Source: Pseudoalteromonas rubra (GTDB lineage Bacteria > Pseudomonadota > Gammaproteobacteria > Enterobacterales > Alteromonadaceae). From it: a stretch of DNA of 64,000 nucleotides. The DNA lies in contig NZ_PNCJ01000014.1 in the NCBI RefSeq assembly GCF_005887115.1, positions 124,001 through 188,000 on the forward strand. The letters are read 5' to 3'. A program made the translations under genes and the position numbers. The notes under the pieces are model-generated. The model was not told the origin of the DNA. It saw nothing but the letters and a program-made list of their open reading frames with translations, and made no database searches. Positions 29,680-38,273 of this stretch are shown here, in pieces; within the stretch, counting starts at the first letter, position 1, and every line of letters starts with the position of its first letter.

Positions 29680-29754
29680 TGACAAAATTCTTATAGTCAA
29701 AGTTTAGTGACAATAAATTTATTGTCAAAAATTTTGGCAATAAAATTTTTGTCA
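29680..29754. promoter_or_regulatory. three tandem 20-bp palindromes, probable operator array of the NTPase operon
   Basis: Copy 1 (29680-29699) is TGACAAAATTCTTATAGTCA, copy 2 (29708-29727) is the perfect palindrome TGACAATAAATTTATTGTCA, copy 3 (29735-29754) is TGGCAATAAAATTTTTGTCA. Centres are 28 and 27 bp apart. The consensus is TGACAATAAA followed by its complement. The array fills the 86-bp gap between the nuclease stop and the NTPase start, and copy 1 abuts the AGGAGG ribosome site. A dimeric repressor binding cooperatively is the simplest reading (inference). Confidence 0.75.
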
Positions 29755-29756
29755 TC

Positions 29757-30395
29757 TTAGAGAGAGGGTGTCGTTAAAATAGTTCGAATGGCTTTGGCGG
29801 TATCTGCGCCTATGCCGTCAACAGCCATTAACTGGGACTGGGTAGCATTAAATACGGCTTCAATTGAGCCAAAATGGTGTAGCAATCTTTTGGCCAGTTT
29901 GGGGCCGACATTTGGCAGGCCTTGCAGCAGGTATAGCTGTTTTCTCATATATGTTTTTGGCCTAAAACCCTTGCGCGGCAATACATCAGAGTTTAAACGG
30001 CGCTGCTGCTGCGCAGCATATTGCATAAGCTTTACCGTTTCTTGTTGATTGTGCGTTCTGGGTGTTGTTATGGCATAAATCAGTCCTATGCTGGCCAGCG
30101 CGCCTAGCACTGCTCGCCTATCCATAGTGCAGTTCCGGATATCAGCGGCGTTGCCTTCAATGATTAGGAGTGGCTGAAAACCTGAGTCAGAGAGCCGTTG
30201 CGCCTGGCTAAGCAGCCTGCCATCAATGATGGAAATCAGCAGAGCTCTGATTTGTTTGCGTTCTATAATCAGCCAGTCATCGATCAGGTAGTCACCCACA
30301 GTCAGGCGCTGTCTTATCAGGTTGACGGACTGACTGGTAGAGAGTAATTCGAGTATTCCAGGCGCTTGTTCACGGTCATCAGCTACTATATTCAT
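29757..30395 (-). CDS. ERCC4-type (XPF/Mus81-like) nuclease with two helix-hairpin-helix motifs
   Basis: 212 residues. N-terminal ERCC4 fold: VADDRE, then VGDYLI and IIERKQIRALL. The canonical active site is GDY...ERKxxxD; here the last position is Ala (ERKQIRA), so the nuclease site may be altered or weakened. The C-terminal half has two helix-hairpin-helix motifs (LQGLPNVGPKLAKRLLHHFG and LMAVDGIGADTAKAI) for binding branched DNA. XPF-family proteins cut junctions during repair. It lies upstream of the NTPase operon on the same strand, but the palindrome array between them suggests separate control. Confidence 0.85.
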   Translation of the reverse strand: MNIVADDREQAPGILELLSTSQSVNLIRQRLTVGDYLIDDWLIIERKQIRALLISIIDGRLLSQAQRLSDSGFQPLLIIEGNAADIRNCTMDRRAVLGALASIGLIYAITTPRTHNQQETVKLMQYAAQQQRRLNSDVLPRKGFRPKTYMRKQLYLLQGLPNVGPKLAKRLLHHFGSIEAVFNATQSQLMAVDGIGADTAKAIRTILTTPSL

Positions 30396-30537
30396 TATCC
30401 AATCCTTGTTCTATGGCTACCTTGCCTGTTCAGTTTAGCTCACCGCACCCATCCCGGCTCTGTCGCAAATCCCTGTCTCTAATAACTTTGTCTGTTATTT
30501 TGTTTAGCGACTAATAACAAATATAAAAGGAAGGGGT

Positions 30538-31833
30538 ATGAACAAATCTATACTGAGTCTGAGTTTGGCGCCGATTCTGGGGGCTTTGAGTATGAGCGCT
30601 CTGGCGGCGGATCATGCTAGTTTGCTTAAGCAGGTGGAGCCTAAAGTGATTGAATGGCGGCGGGATATTCACCAAAATCCTGAGCTGGGTAATCGTGAGG
30701 TACGCACAGCGGCTAAGGTGGCTAAACACCTTAAAGCGCTGGGCATGGAAGTAGAGACCGGAATAGCGTATACCGGAGTAGTAGGTATGCTCAAAGGCGC
30801 CAAGCCTGGGCCGACTGTGATGTTACGTGCGGATATGGATGCGCTACCGGTGACTGAGAAGAACGACCTGCCGTTTAAATCCACCAAAACCACTAATTAC
30901 CGGGGTGTGGATGTGGGCATTATGCATGCCTGTGGCCACGACACCCATGTGGCCATGTTAATGGGCGCGGCCGAGGTACTTGCCGGCATGCGTGATGAGC
31001 TCGCAGGCAATGTGATGTTTGTTTTCCAGCCTGCTGAAGAAGGTGCACCTGAGGGCGAAGAAGGTGGCGCTGAATTGATGCTCAAAGAAGGGATCTTTAA
31101 AAAGTATCAACCTGATGTGGCGTTTGGTTTGCATATTACCTCTAAGCTGAATGTGGGTCAGCTGGGATATCGCAGTGGCCCAACTATGGCCAGTGCCGAC
31201 CGTTTTGAGATCAGTGTCAAAGGAGAGCAAACTCATGGTTCTACACCCTGGGCTGGCGCAGATCCGATAGCTGCTGCGGCGCAGATAGTGTCTGGGGTAA
31301 ACCACATTGTCAGTCGTCAGATCAATATTACCAAAGAGCCGGCGATAGTTTCGTTCGGCAAAATTGCCGGGGGGGTGCGCAATAACATCATTCCCGAAGA
31401 GGTAAATATGGTCGGTACCATACGTAACTTTGATATGGATAACCGCGCGCAGATATTTAAAAAGCTGACCCATACCGCAGAGCATATCGCTCAGGCCTCC
31501 GGTAACACGGCAGAAGTAAAGATCATTGAAGGTTATCCGGTCACGGTGAACGACCCGGCCCTGACTGAGCAAATGCTACCCACGCTTGAAAAAGTGTTTA
31601 GTGCTCAGGGTATGATTGAAATGCCTAAAGTGACAGGCGCTGAAGACTTTTCATTCTATGCGATGGAAGTGCCCGGGTTATTCGTATTTTTGGGCGGTAC
31701 ACCTAAGGGAACCGATCCCAGAAGCGCTGCCAGTAATCACTCACCGTATTTCATTGCCGATGAGTCTTCGTTTAAACTGGGCACGCGGGCGCTGACTGAG
31801 TTTACGCTGGATTATATGGCGCAAGCTAAATAG
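30538..31833 (+). CDS. secreted M20D amidohydrolase
   Basis: 431 residues with a signal peptide (MNKSILSLSLAPILGALSMSALA) and a strong AAGGAAGGGG ribosome site. M20D zinc site motifs: RRDIHQNPELG, LRADMDALPVTE, HACGHDTHVAMLMGAA and QPAEEGAPEG; a dimerisation domain follows the zinc half. Family members hydrolyse N-acyl or N-carbamoyl amino acids, for example hippurate and indole-acetyl amino acids. Export suggests it scavenges acylated amino acids from outside. A second M20D protein starts at 63677. Substrate unknown. Confidence 0.9.
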   Translation: MNKSILSLSLAPILGALSMSALAADHASLLKQVEPKVIEWRRDIHQNPELGNREVRTAAKVAKHLKALGMEVETGIAYTGVVGMLKGAKPGPTVMLRADMDALPVTEKNDLPFKSTKTTNYRGVDVGIMHACGHDTHVAMLMGAAEVLAGMRDELAGNVMFVFQPAEEGAPEGEEGGAELMLKEGIFKKYQPDVAFGLHITSKLNVGQLGYRSGPTMASADRFEISVKGEQTHGSTPWAGADPIAAAAQIVSGVNHIVSRQINITKEPAIVSFGKIAGGVRNNIIPEEVNMVGTIRNFDMDNRAQIFKKLTHTAEHIAQASGNTAEVKIIEGYPVTVNDPALTEQMLPTLEKVFSAQGMIEMPKVTGAEDFSFYAMEVPGLFVFLGGTPKGTDPRSAASNHSPYFIADESSFKLGTRALTEFTLDYMAQAK

Positions 31834-31877
31834 CGCCGGGGTAGCAGAGGCCATGGAGAGGCCTCACAGTTAATGCG

Positions 31878-33500
31878 CTAAACTTCTATCGATTGAGCAT
31901 GGTGGAGCTGGTTGTGGGGATCCAACTGACGTTTCACCTGCTGTAATCTGACGTAGTTGTGTTTGTAGTACAAATGCTGCCAGTCAGGGATATCGACGTC
32001 GGCATAGTTGACATAACAGCCATCCATTACCTCATCGGGTACCGGACCCGCATCGCCATACATTGCGTGATAGAAGTCGTTGATCCAGCCAATATGATAG
32101 GGATCCTGCGCGGCTTCAAACCAGTAGGTCTGGTATTGCAGCTTCATAATCGAGTCTCGGTGGGATACGGCGGTTTCTTTCTGAGATAGCGCATTGATCT
32201 GACCACCATAAGATGACAGCTGCAACATACCACCGGGGCTCAGGTAGTCACCATGGCGCAGTGTGTTCCACAGGGTTTGGATCTGGGCCTCAGGGAAAGG
32301 TTTTTTCATATAAGCCGATTTATTTTTACCGCGCGCACCAACCAGAGTACCCGCCCCATATTGGGTCCCGTACCACCAGGGCATGCTGAAGTAGCTACCA
32401 GGCGGTACCGGACGCTGAGGCGCATTTTCCTGTTCCTGTAAGCCCATATGGTTGGTGGTGCGTAACCCTTTTTTGGCATCTTGCAGTTGCGCTGGGGTGA
32501 ACAGCCTATCGATAAACTCGTCAATGAGCGCAGGATCACCACTACAATACAGTGATAGCCGGATTTCACCGCTGCCACCGACTGAGTTGGGTATGGCCAT
32601 CGAAACATGCAGCGGATTAAAGCGACTGTCGGGCCCATTGTGTGTTTGCCAGAACTCACCAAAGTTGCGCAGCAGTGCGGCAAACTGGTCATAGTCGAAC
32701 AAATGCCAGGGCAAAGCAATTTCCTGTAAGTGCAGGTAAGCGGGCACCGGTGGCAAGTCTTTAAAGAAATACTTAGTGACTATTCCAAAGTTGCCGCCAC
32801 CTCCACCCTGATGTGCCCAGACAATTTCGTCAGCCCGTGCAGATTGTCCCTTAAAGTAGGTGCGTGGATAGTTGGCCTGCCCGCCCCACTGGTCAAAGGA
32901 TATCAATTCAACACCTGCCAGATAGTCACTGCTCAGTCCGTATTGTCGGGAGTGAATGCCGAACCCACCCCCACAGACATGGCCGCCGACACCGACACCA
33001 AAGCAAGAGCCACCGGGTATGATCACACCAAACTCCTTAAACAGGGTTTTATAGGTATGTCCCAAAGAGGCGCCGGCTTCGACGACATAATAGTCATCGC
33101 TGCGATAGACGCGATCCATATTGCTCAGATCGACCACCACACCCTGATCATTCACTACAAAGCCTTCATAGCAGTGACCACCCGAGCGCACGGTGAGCCT
33201 GAGGTGGTTGGCAACGGCTTCTCGCGCTGCCATGTAGACTTCATGCGCCGAGCTACACACCGCAATATAGCCCGGCTGATTGGGAAACCTCAGATTGGAA
33301 CCGGTTAACATGGAGTCATATCTGGCATCGTCGGCATACACTTTGTGGTACTGACCATACTGAGAGCTTGCTGCTGCCGGGTTACTGAGCATCAGTGGGG
33401 CTGCGCCGAGGGCGCCACCCATTGCCAGAGAGGTTTTGAGAAAATGACGTCTGGAGCTAACGTCGCGGTTAATGCCAGAGCGGTTTTTGTCTTGTTTCAT
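31878..33500 (-). CDS. Tat-exported berberine-bridge-type FAD oxidoreductase
   Basis: 540 residues from ATG 33500 (AGGA upstream; an in-frame start 20 codons earlier lacks one). Twin-arginine signal SRRHFLKTS followed by a hydrophobic stretch, so the folded flavoprotein is exported. FAD_binding_4 domain with RSGGHCYEG (His109) and PGGSCFGVGVGGH (Cys166), matching the two residues that attach FAD covalently in bicovalent oxidases. The C-terminal BBE domain has YYKHNYVRLQQVKRQLDP and a final HHAQSIEV. Such enzymes oxidise sugars or secondary metabolites with oxygen. Substrate unknown; it is not next to the polyketide operon. Confidence 0.9.
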   Translation of the reverse strand: MKQDKNRSGINRDVSSRRHFLKTSLAMGGALGAAPLMLSNPAAASSQYGQYHKVYADDARYDSMLTGSNLRFPNQPGYIAVCSSAHEVYMAAREAVANHLRLTVRSGGHCYEGFVVNDQGVVVDLSNMDRVYRSDDYYVVEAGASLGHTYKTLFKEFGVIIPGGSCFGVGVGGHVCGGGFGIHSRQYGLSSDYLAGVELISFDQWGGQANYPRTYFKGQSARADEIVWAHQGGGGGNFGIVTKYFFKDLPPVPAYLHLQEIALPWHLFDYDQFAALLRNFGEFWQTHNGPDSRFNPLHVSMAIPNSVGGSGEIRLSLYCSGDPALIDEFIDRLFTPAQLQDAKKGLRTTNHMGLQEQENAPQRPVPPGSYFSMPWWYGTQYGAGTLVGARGKNKSAYMKKPFPEAQIQTLWNTLRHGDYLSPGGMLQLSSYGGQINALSQKETAVSHRDSIMKLQYQTYWFEAAQDPYHIGWINDFYHAMYGDAGPVPDEVMDGCYVNYADVDIPDWQHLYYKHNYVRLQQVKRQLDPHNQLHHAQSIEV

Positions 33501-33637
33501 AAACACATCCTTTTTATGTTGTATCTGTGAGGGCGCGTAAATTGATTGGCTTTTACGCAAGTTGAATGTATCAGATATCGGACCGAGGATGAGCGAAAAA
33601 TAAGCAAAAAAGTGTCATGATGCAAAAAGTTCAAGAT

Positions 33638-33659
33638 GCCGCCGAAGTGACTCGGCGGC
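33638..33659 (-). terminator. probable terminator of the phosphoesterase gene
   Basis: GCCGCCGA (33638-33645) / TCGGCGGC (33652-33659) stem with a 6-base loop. On the minus strand it is followed by ATCTTGAACTTTTTG, a broken T-rich tail. It lies just past the stop codon at 33667. Confidence 0.55.
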
Positions 33660-33666
33660 GGGAGAC

Positions 33667-36315
33667 TTAGTCGACAAGTACCTTTAATATCAAATCATCA
33701 AAGTAGCTGTCATTGTCGCTGCCCTGGTTACGCGTCCCTTGCAAGACAAACTCGATATAGGCAGTGTTTTCGAGGAGCAATGCTTGCCCGGATACGGTTG
33801 TCCACTGTGCAGCCGTTGTGCTGAGTTTTTCACTGCTATTAAGCAACTGGCCGCGATTATCAAGAAAACGCAGCTGTACCGAGGGCGTGTCTTTACCACT
33901 GTAATTACGAAGCTTGCCGCCGTATATCACCTTAACCTGGCCAGCAGCGATTAAACTGGCATAGTGTTGCACCGAGATTTTCTGGCTGATCTGTCCCTGA
34001 GCTGATTCTCCATTGCAGACACCACCTACAGCAAAAAAGCGCTGGCCGGTTGCTGCGGGGATTGAATCACATTGATAGTTGGTCAGCGATTCTACCGGAC
34101 CTGCGCCACTCCAGCCCTGAATACCCGCTTCAGCGCCGGAGTTTTGCAGTAAATTTTCGGAGTTGCCTGGTTTTTGGGTAATAAACTCATCGGCAACGCC
34201 AGTCGGCCCTCTGTCTGGCACCCTTGTGCAGCTACTTTGCTCAGCCAGTCTTAGCCCCAGGTTATCAAAATAGCTGTCGTTGTCAGTGCCACTGGTACGC
34301 TGACCTGTCAGCACAAAGTCGATATAGCGAGTGTTAGCAGGGAGCTGGGCTTCATGGCGATGTTGCTGCCAGCTGGCGCTACTGCCTTTGACCTCGCTTG
34401 TACTACTCAGTAGTGTCAGGCTTGCATCACGAAATTCGAGCGTAAAAGCAGGGATATCGCTGCCGCCCCAGCTGCGTAGCCAGCCGGCATACAGGGCTTT
34501 GAGTGTGCCATTGTCTATGCTGGCAGCCCAGTTGCTGACATCAACACGCTGATATGCCCGACCCTGGTCACTTTCATTGTCACACACGCCCCCGACGGCA
34601 AAGAAGCGTTCGCCCTGATAGGGTGACACCGAGCCACAGGCTTTATCTGTCAAGCTTTCCAGCGGTCCTTTACCTTGCCAGCTGTCGGTGCCCAGCTCTG
34701 CGCCCGGATTTTGCAACAGGTTATCGGTCAGATGTGAGCTGTCTGTGGTGGTGAATGGGTGTGGTTGTGACCAGTCACTCCAGGCCAGTGAACGGTCTCG
34801 CATTCTCACTCGCAGACAATATTGAGCACCGGGTTCCAGCTGGCCGAGTGCAAAGCGGTTTGGTGCCAGTCCCGCTCGGGTATCGACCCCATCCCAGATG
34901 TTTTCGTGTTGATACCAGGTATCGACCAGTGGCTGACCAAAGTCATCACAGCGGCTACTGAGTTGCCAGTGCGCAGCACCAAAGCGGTCTTTGTCTGGAT
35001 CCGCAAATAAAGTGGCGACCGCATTGGCACAGCTTGCTGAAATGCTGGCTGTGGGGGCTAATATTTCAGGCGTAAATGGTGCCGTGTTGTTTAATCTTAC
35101 AGTCAGCGTGTCCTTGACTTGGCTGTTCAGCGGCACCTGCTCATCGCCCATTGAAATGCGTTTGAGTTCGAAGGCCGGGTCGTCACCGGCGGTAACATCG
35201 ACCACCACAAAGCCATACTCGTCTTCGCTGACCGAGAATTCGGTGTAGTCGCGCTGGGCAAATTCACCAAAATAATCCAGGTTGCCCCCTGCGGAGGCCA
35301 CGTTCACCATAGTGTGATTGTGATCCCGGCTGGTACCGCGAGAGTAGGCATGGGTATGGCCAAAAAAGTGAATACTGGGTTTGTTACAGCGGGTAGAAAA
35401 GGCTTCCAGGCGTTCAACAATCTTACCGCTGTAGTCGGTTTCTCCGGCTATCCACATCTCCGACTTATGCGGGTGGTGCATCTGGGCGAAGACAAAGTCG
35501 GTTTGTGTCCGCAGGCAGGTTTCGGCCAGCACTTTGTCCAGCCAGATCAGCTGCTCATCAATCCGGTAATTGGTGTTGGTGTCGAGTGACAGTACGCGAA
35601 TATTGGAATGATCCTGATACCACCAGTGTTCTTCATACCCGGGTGTGCCGTTTTCGGGCAGGTGAAAATATTTAAAGTAAGTCGGTGTATCGCGTTCGTG
35701 ATTACCCGGGGCAGGGTAAAGGGGCACTGAGCTGGCCAGCGCCGCAATGGGTGAAAAGAAGCTGGTACGCCAGCTGTTGTAATCCTGACCGTTGTCGACC
35801 AAATCGCCGGGGATCAAGGTCATATTAAGACCATCTTGTAGCTCCAATCCCAGCGCCTGTTGCACATAAGGTAACACGCCCTGATTAATGATCTCGCTGA
35901 ATTTACCCGGGTTTCCCGAGTCACGCTGCATATCACTGACAGCCAGGATCCGACTGCTTTTTTCTGCAGAAGCCAAAGGGGGTGTTCGGAATTTGTGAAC
36001 ATGGCTGTAGGTATCACCTGTTCTCACTCGGTAGAAATACACGGTATCTGGTGCCAGATTGGTGAGTTGAACTTCGTGAATGCGGCTCAGCAGATAGCCG
36101 GTTTCGCTGGTGCCACTGGCTTGCCGGCCAAGTTTTGCTGTGTCGCCCCATTCTACAATGGACTCATCACCACTGCTGGTTTCCCATTTGATCCAGATGC
36201 TGGTCGGGGTGGCAGATTGCAAATAAGGGTGGACCGCCAGCCCTTCGGTGTGGGCATGTGCCTGGCTAATTGCCAGCAACAGGCTCAGCGACAGTATCCG
36301 CAGATTATTCGTCAT
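33667..36315 (-). CDS. secreted purple-acid-phosphatase-like metallophosphoesterase with duplicated C-terminal domain
   Basis: 882 residues with a signal peptide (MTNNLRILSLSLLLAISQAHA). An N-terminal fibronectin-like PAP domain (about 25-112) precedes the calcineurin-like metal site: AVSDMQRDSG, GDLVDNG, GNHERD, MHHPHKS and GHTHAYSRG. A fibronectin-type domain follows (about 430-550). Then come two copies of a domain of about 150 residues: NLLQNPGAELGTDSW...FFAVGGVC and NLLQNSGAEAGIQGW...FFAVGGVC, each ending TDNDSYFDNL or SDNDSYFDDL. These repeats look like carbohydrate- or surface-binding modules. It probably releases phosphate from external organic phosphates; the exact substrate is unknown. 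Confidence 0.88.
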   Translation of the reverse strand: MTNNLRILSLSLLLAISQAHAHTEGLAVHPYLQSATPTSIWIKWETSSGDESIVEWGDTAKLGRQASGTSETGYLLSRIHEVQLTNLAPDTVYFYRVRTGDTYSHVHKFRTPPLASAEKSSRILAVSDMQRDSGNPGKFSEIINQGVLPYVQQALGLELQDGLNMTLIPGDLVDNGQDYNSWRTSFFSPIAALASSVPLYPAPGNHERDTPTYFKYFHLPENGTPGYEEHWWYQDHSNIRVLSLDTNTNYRIDEQLIWLDKVLAETCLRTQTDFVFAQMHHPHKSEMWIAGETDYSGKIVERLEAFSTRCNKPSIHFFGHTHAYSRGTSRDHNHTMVNVASAGGNLDYFGEFAQRDYTEFSVSEDEYGFVVVDVTAGDDPAFELKRISMGDEQVPLNSQVKDTLTVRLNNTAPFTPEILAPTASISASCANAVATLFADPDKDRFGAAHWQLSSRCDDFGQPLVDTWYQHENIWDGVDTRAGLAPNRFALGQLEPGAQYCLRVRMRDRSLAWSDWSQPHPFTTTDSSHLTDNLLQNPGAELGTDSWQGKGPLESLTDKACGSVSPYQGERFFAVGGVCDNESDQGRAYQRVDVSNWAASIDNGTLKALYAGWLRSWGGSDIPAFTLEFRDASLTLLSSTSEVKGSSASWQQHRHEAQLPANTRYIDFVLTGQRTSGTDNDSYFDNLGLRLAEQSSCTRVPDRGPTGVADEFITQKPGNSENLLQNSGAEAGIQGWSGAGPVESLTNYQCDSIPAATGQRFFAVGGVCNGESAQGQISQKISVQHYASLIAAGQVKVIYGGKLRNYSGKDTPSVQLRFLDNRGQLLNSSEKLSTTAAQWTTVSGQALLLENTAYIEFVLQGTRNQGSDNDSYFDDLILKVLVD

Positions 36316-36537
36316 GTTAGTTTCCTTGGTAATAGAACGAAACGCGGGATTATCCTGGGAACTGGTGTATTAAAAATGTAAATAATGTGAATTTTTGAGG
36401 TCTTATTTATGACCCGCATCGTCTGGGTTCTGTGATATAGTGACAGCCACTTTTACCATCAGGGCATTCATGCGTTGATTCACACTCTGTGTGGTACGCG
36501 GCCTTCTTCACAAACAAATTAAATGGTCTGTAATACC

Positions 36538-37044
36538 ATGAAAAAAATCGCCATTCTGGTTGATGTCCAGAATATTTACTACACCACCCGCCAGGCCTAT
36601 GGCAGAAGCTTTGACTACAATGGTTTTTGGCAGGAAGTGCTTAAAGACCGCACTTTGCACCGAGCTTTGGCGTATTCCAGCGAGCCCAATGCGCCCCAGC
36701 AACAACAGTTTCAGAATATTCTCAGAGCCATCGGGTTTGAGGTAAAACAGAAGCCCTATATTCAAAGAGCGGATGGCTCCGCAAAGTGCGACTGGGACGT
36801 GGGGATTACCCTGGATGCCATGGAGTGTGCCCCACATTGTGATGTAGTAGTATTACTGACCGGGGATGGAGACTTTGACCTGTTGGCCGAGCGTATTCAA
36901 AGCCGCCACGAGTGCGAGGTCGAAGTGTACGGTGTGCCTCAGCTCACCGCGAACTCGCTCAAGCGCGCGGCCACTCGTTACATTGCCATTGATGAGCGTT
37001 TGTTGCTAAATGCAAAACCAAACCACAACAGGGCAGGCCAGTAG
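36538..37044 (+). CDS. NYN-domain protein (LabA/DUF88 type), putative RNase
   Basis: 168 residues from ATG 36538; an ATG five codons earlier (36523) is also possible and neither has a clear ribosome site. PIN-like NYN fold with conserved acidic residues: ILVDVQNIYY, KCDWDVGITLDAM and LLTGDGDFDLLAERI. Families with this fold are metal-dependent RNases, though LabA members are only partly characterised. Its last 67 bp overlap, on the opposite strand, the end of the Wzy/ligase-like gene, an unusually deep convergent overlap. Confidence 0.85.
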   Translation: MKKIAILVDVQNIYYTTRQAYGRSFDYNGFWQEVLKDRTLHRALAYSSEPNAPQQQQFQNILRAIGFEVKQKPYIQRADGSAKCDWDVGITLDAMECAPHCDVVVLLTGDGDFDLLAERIQSRHECEVEVYGVPQLTANSLKRAATRYIAIDERLLLNAKPNHNRAGQ

Positions 37045-38261
37045 AGATACGACAGGATTTCCAAATTCTCAAAGAAGCTATAGCAGACTAGCACGGCCAT
37101 CAGACACAGCGCAGTCTGCGCGGTTTTTGAATCCTGCGACGCCCATAATAAATAGACGCTCGACACCAGCATAGGCATGGCCAGTGCTACAGCGCCAACC
37201 ATGCCTTTTACAAACAGCAAGCCATACCAACTGTGGTGCGAGCCGATCGGCATAAACTCCACCATTTTGGGTCCTCGTTCGACAATGCCATGACCCCAGA
37301 TGGGCGCTTCAGCCTGCCAGCGCTGAATGGCGATATTTGCCAATGCTTTACGTACCCGAGTGGATCCAGGGCGTTGCTGTTTCACGGCCTCGTAAGAATC
37401 CATGATTGAATTGTAGATGGGTTCACCCAGTAGCAATATGATGGGGACTGCAATGCCCATCAGTAAGAGCATCCAGGGCTCTTTAAATTTGTCGCTGAAT
37501 AGCACCAGCGGGAACAACATGATGAAGATGGCTATCCCCGCGCGGGATTGTGACAAGATCAGCATGGCCCAGCACCCAGCGATGGCCCAGCGACGAATGC
37601 GGGCGTTTTTTTCCTGCAAACAAAACACCAGATAAATACAAGCCATAAATCCGGCCGCCGGTGCCCAGGGGGTAAAGAAGCGCCAACGCCCGGCACCTGT
37701 TTCGGGGTTAATGCCGTAAAAGCTGACCATGAAAAAGCTTTCCCCTGGTCCGCCGATGACCTTCAATGGCGACAGGAAAATATCACCGGGTAACTTGACG
37801 ACATAAAATGCTACTGAAATAAAAGAGAAAATCAGGGTGTGAATGGCGACAATACAGACCCCGCGGATCACTACTTCTTTGCGGATCTTTGCAAGTGCCG
37901 CAATGACAGGAAAAATAGCCAGCAGTGCCCAGCCCTTCATCCAGCCAATGGTGGACTTAATGGTTTGCCCGGTGCCCAAAGACCATTCGCTGTGTGCGAC
38001 CAGCAAAGCCACGAGCATCAGTAACATGGCGATGATCCACATCCAGATCATCGGTGACAGTGGGCGAGGTTTGGCATGCAGGTCCAGATAGCAGCGCATC
38101 AACACCACCATAAAGATAACCCAGCCTATGATGGAGCCCAACACATACAACATGCCCAGCATAAAAGCGGGATAGGTGAGCACCAGGCCCGCCCATACCA
38201 GCTTTTCTTCCGTGCTGATAAAGCGTTTTTCCTTAAAGGGTAAATAGGCGGTAAATAACAT
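36978..38261 (-). CDS. O-antigen ligase / Wzy-like polysaccharide polymerase
   Basis: 427 residues of inner-membrane protein with about ten to twelve hydrophobic segments (for example AFMLGMLYVLGSIIGWVIF and WMLLLMGIAVPIILLLG) and a large periplasmic loop (about 280-350) containing RVRKALANIAIQRWQAEAPIWGHG and SHHSWYG, the RX/HX pattern of the Wzy_C family. It would polymerise or transfer the exopolysaccharide repeat in the periplasm. Last gene of the wza-wzz-wzy-like operon; it begins 12 bp after the Wzz-like gene and its 3' end overlaps the NYN gene. Confidence 0.85.
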   Translation of the reverse strand: MLFTAYLPFKEKRFISTEEKLVWAGLVLTYPAFMLGMLYVLGSIIGWVIFMVVLMRCYLDLHAKPRPLSPMIWMWIIAMLLMLVALLVAHSEWSLGTGQTIKSTIGWMKGWALLAIFPVIAALAKIRKEVVIRGVCIVAIHTLIFSFISVAFYVVKLPGDIFLSPLKVIGGPGESFFMVSFYGINPETGAGRWRFFTPWAPAAGFMACIYLVFCLQEKNARIRRWAIAGCWAMLILSQSRAGIAIFIMLFPLVLFSDKFKEPWMLLLMGIAVPIILLLGEPIYNSIMDSYEAVKQQRPGSTRVRKALANIAIQRWQAEAPIWGHGIVERGPKMVEFMPIGSHHSWYGLLFVKGMVGAVALAMPMLVSSVYLLWASQDSKTAQTALCLMAVLVCYSFFENLEILSYLYWPALLWFGFAFSNKRSSMAM

Positions 38262-38273
38262 GCTTGTCTCCGG

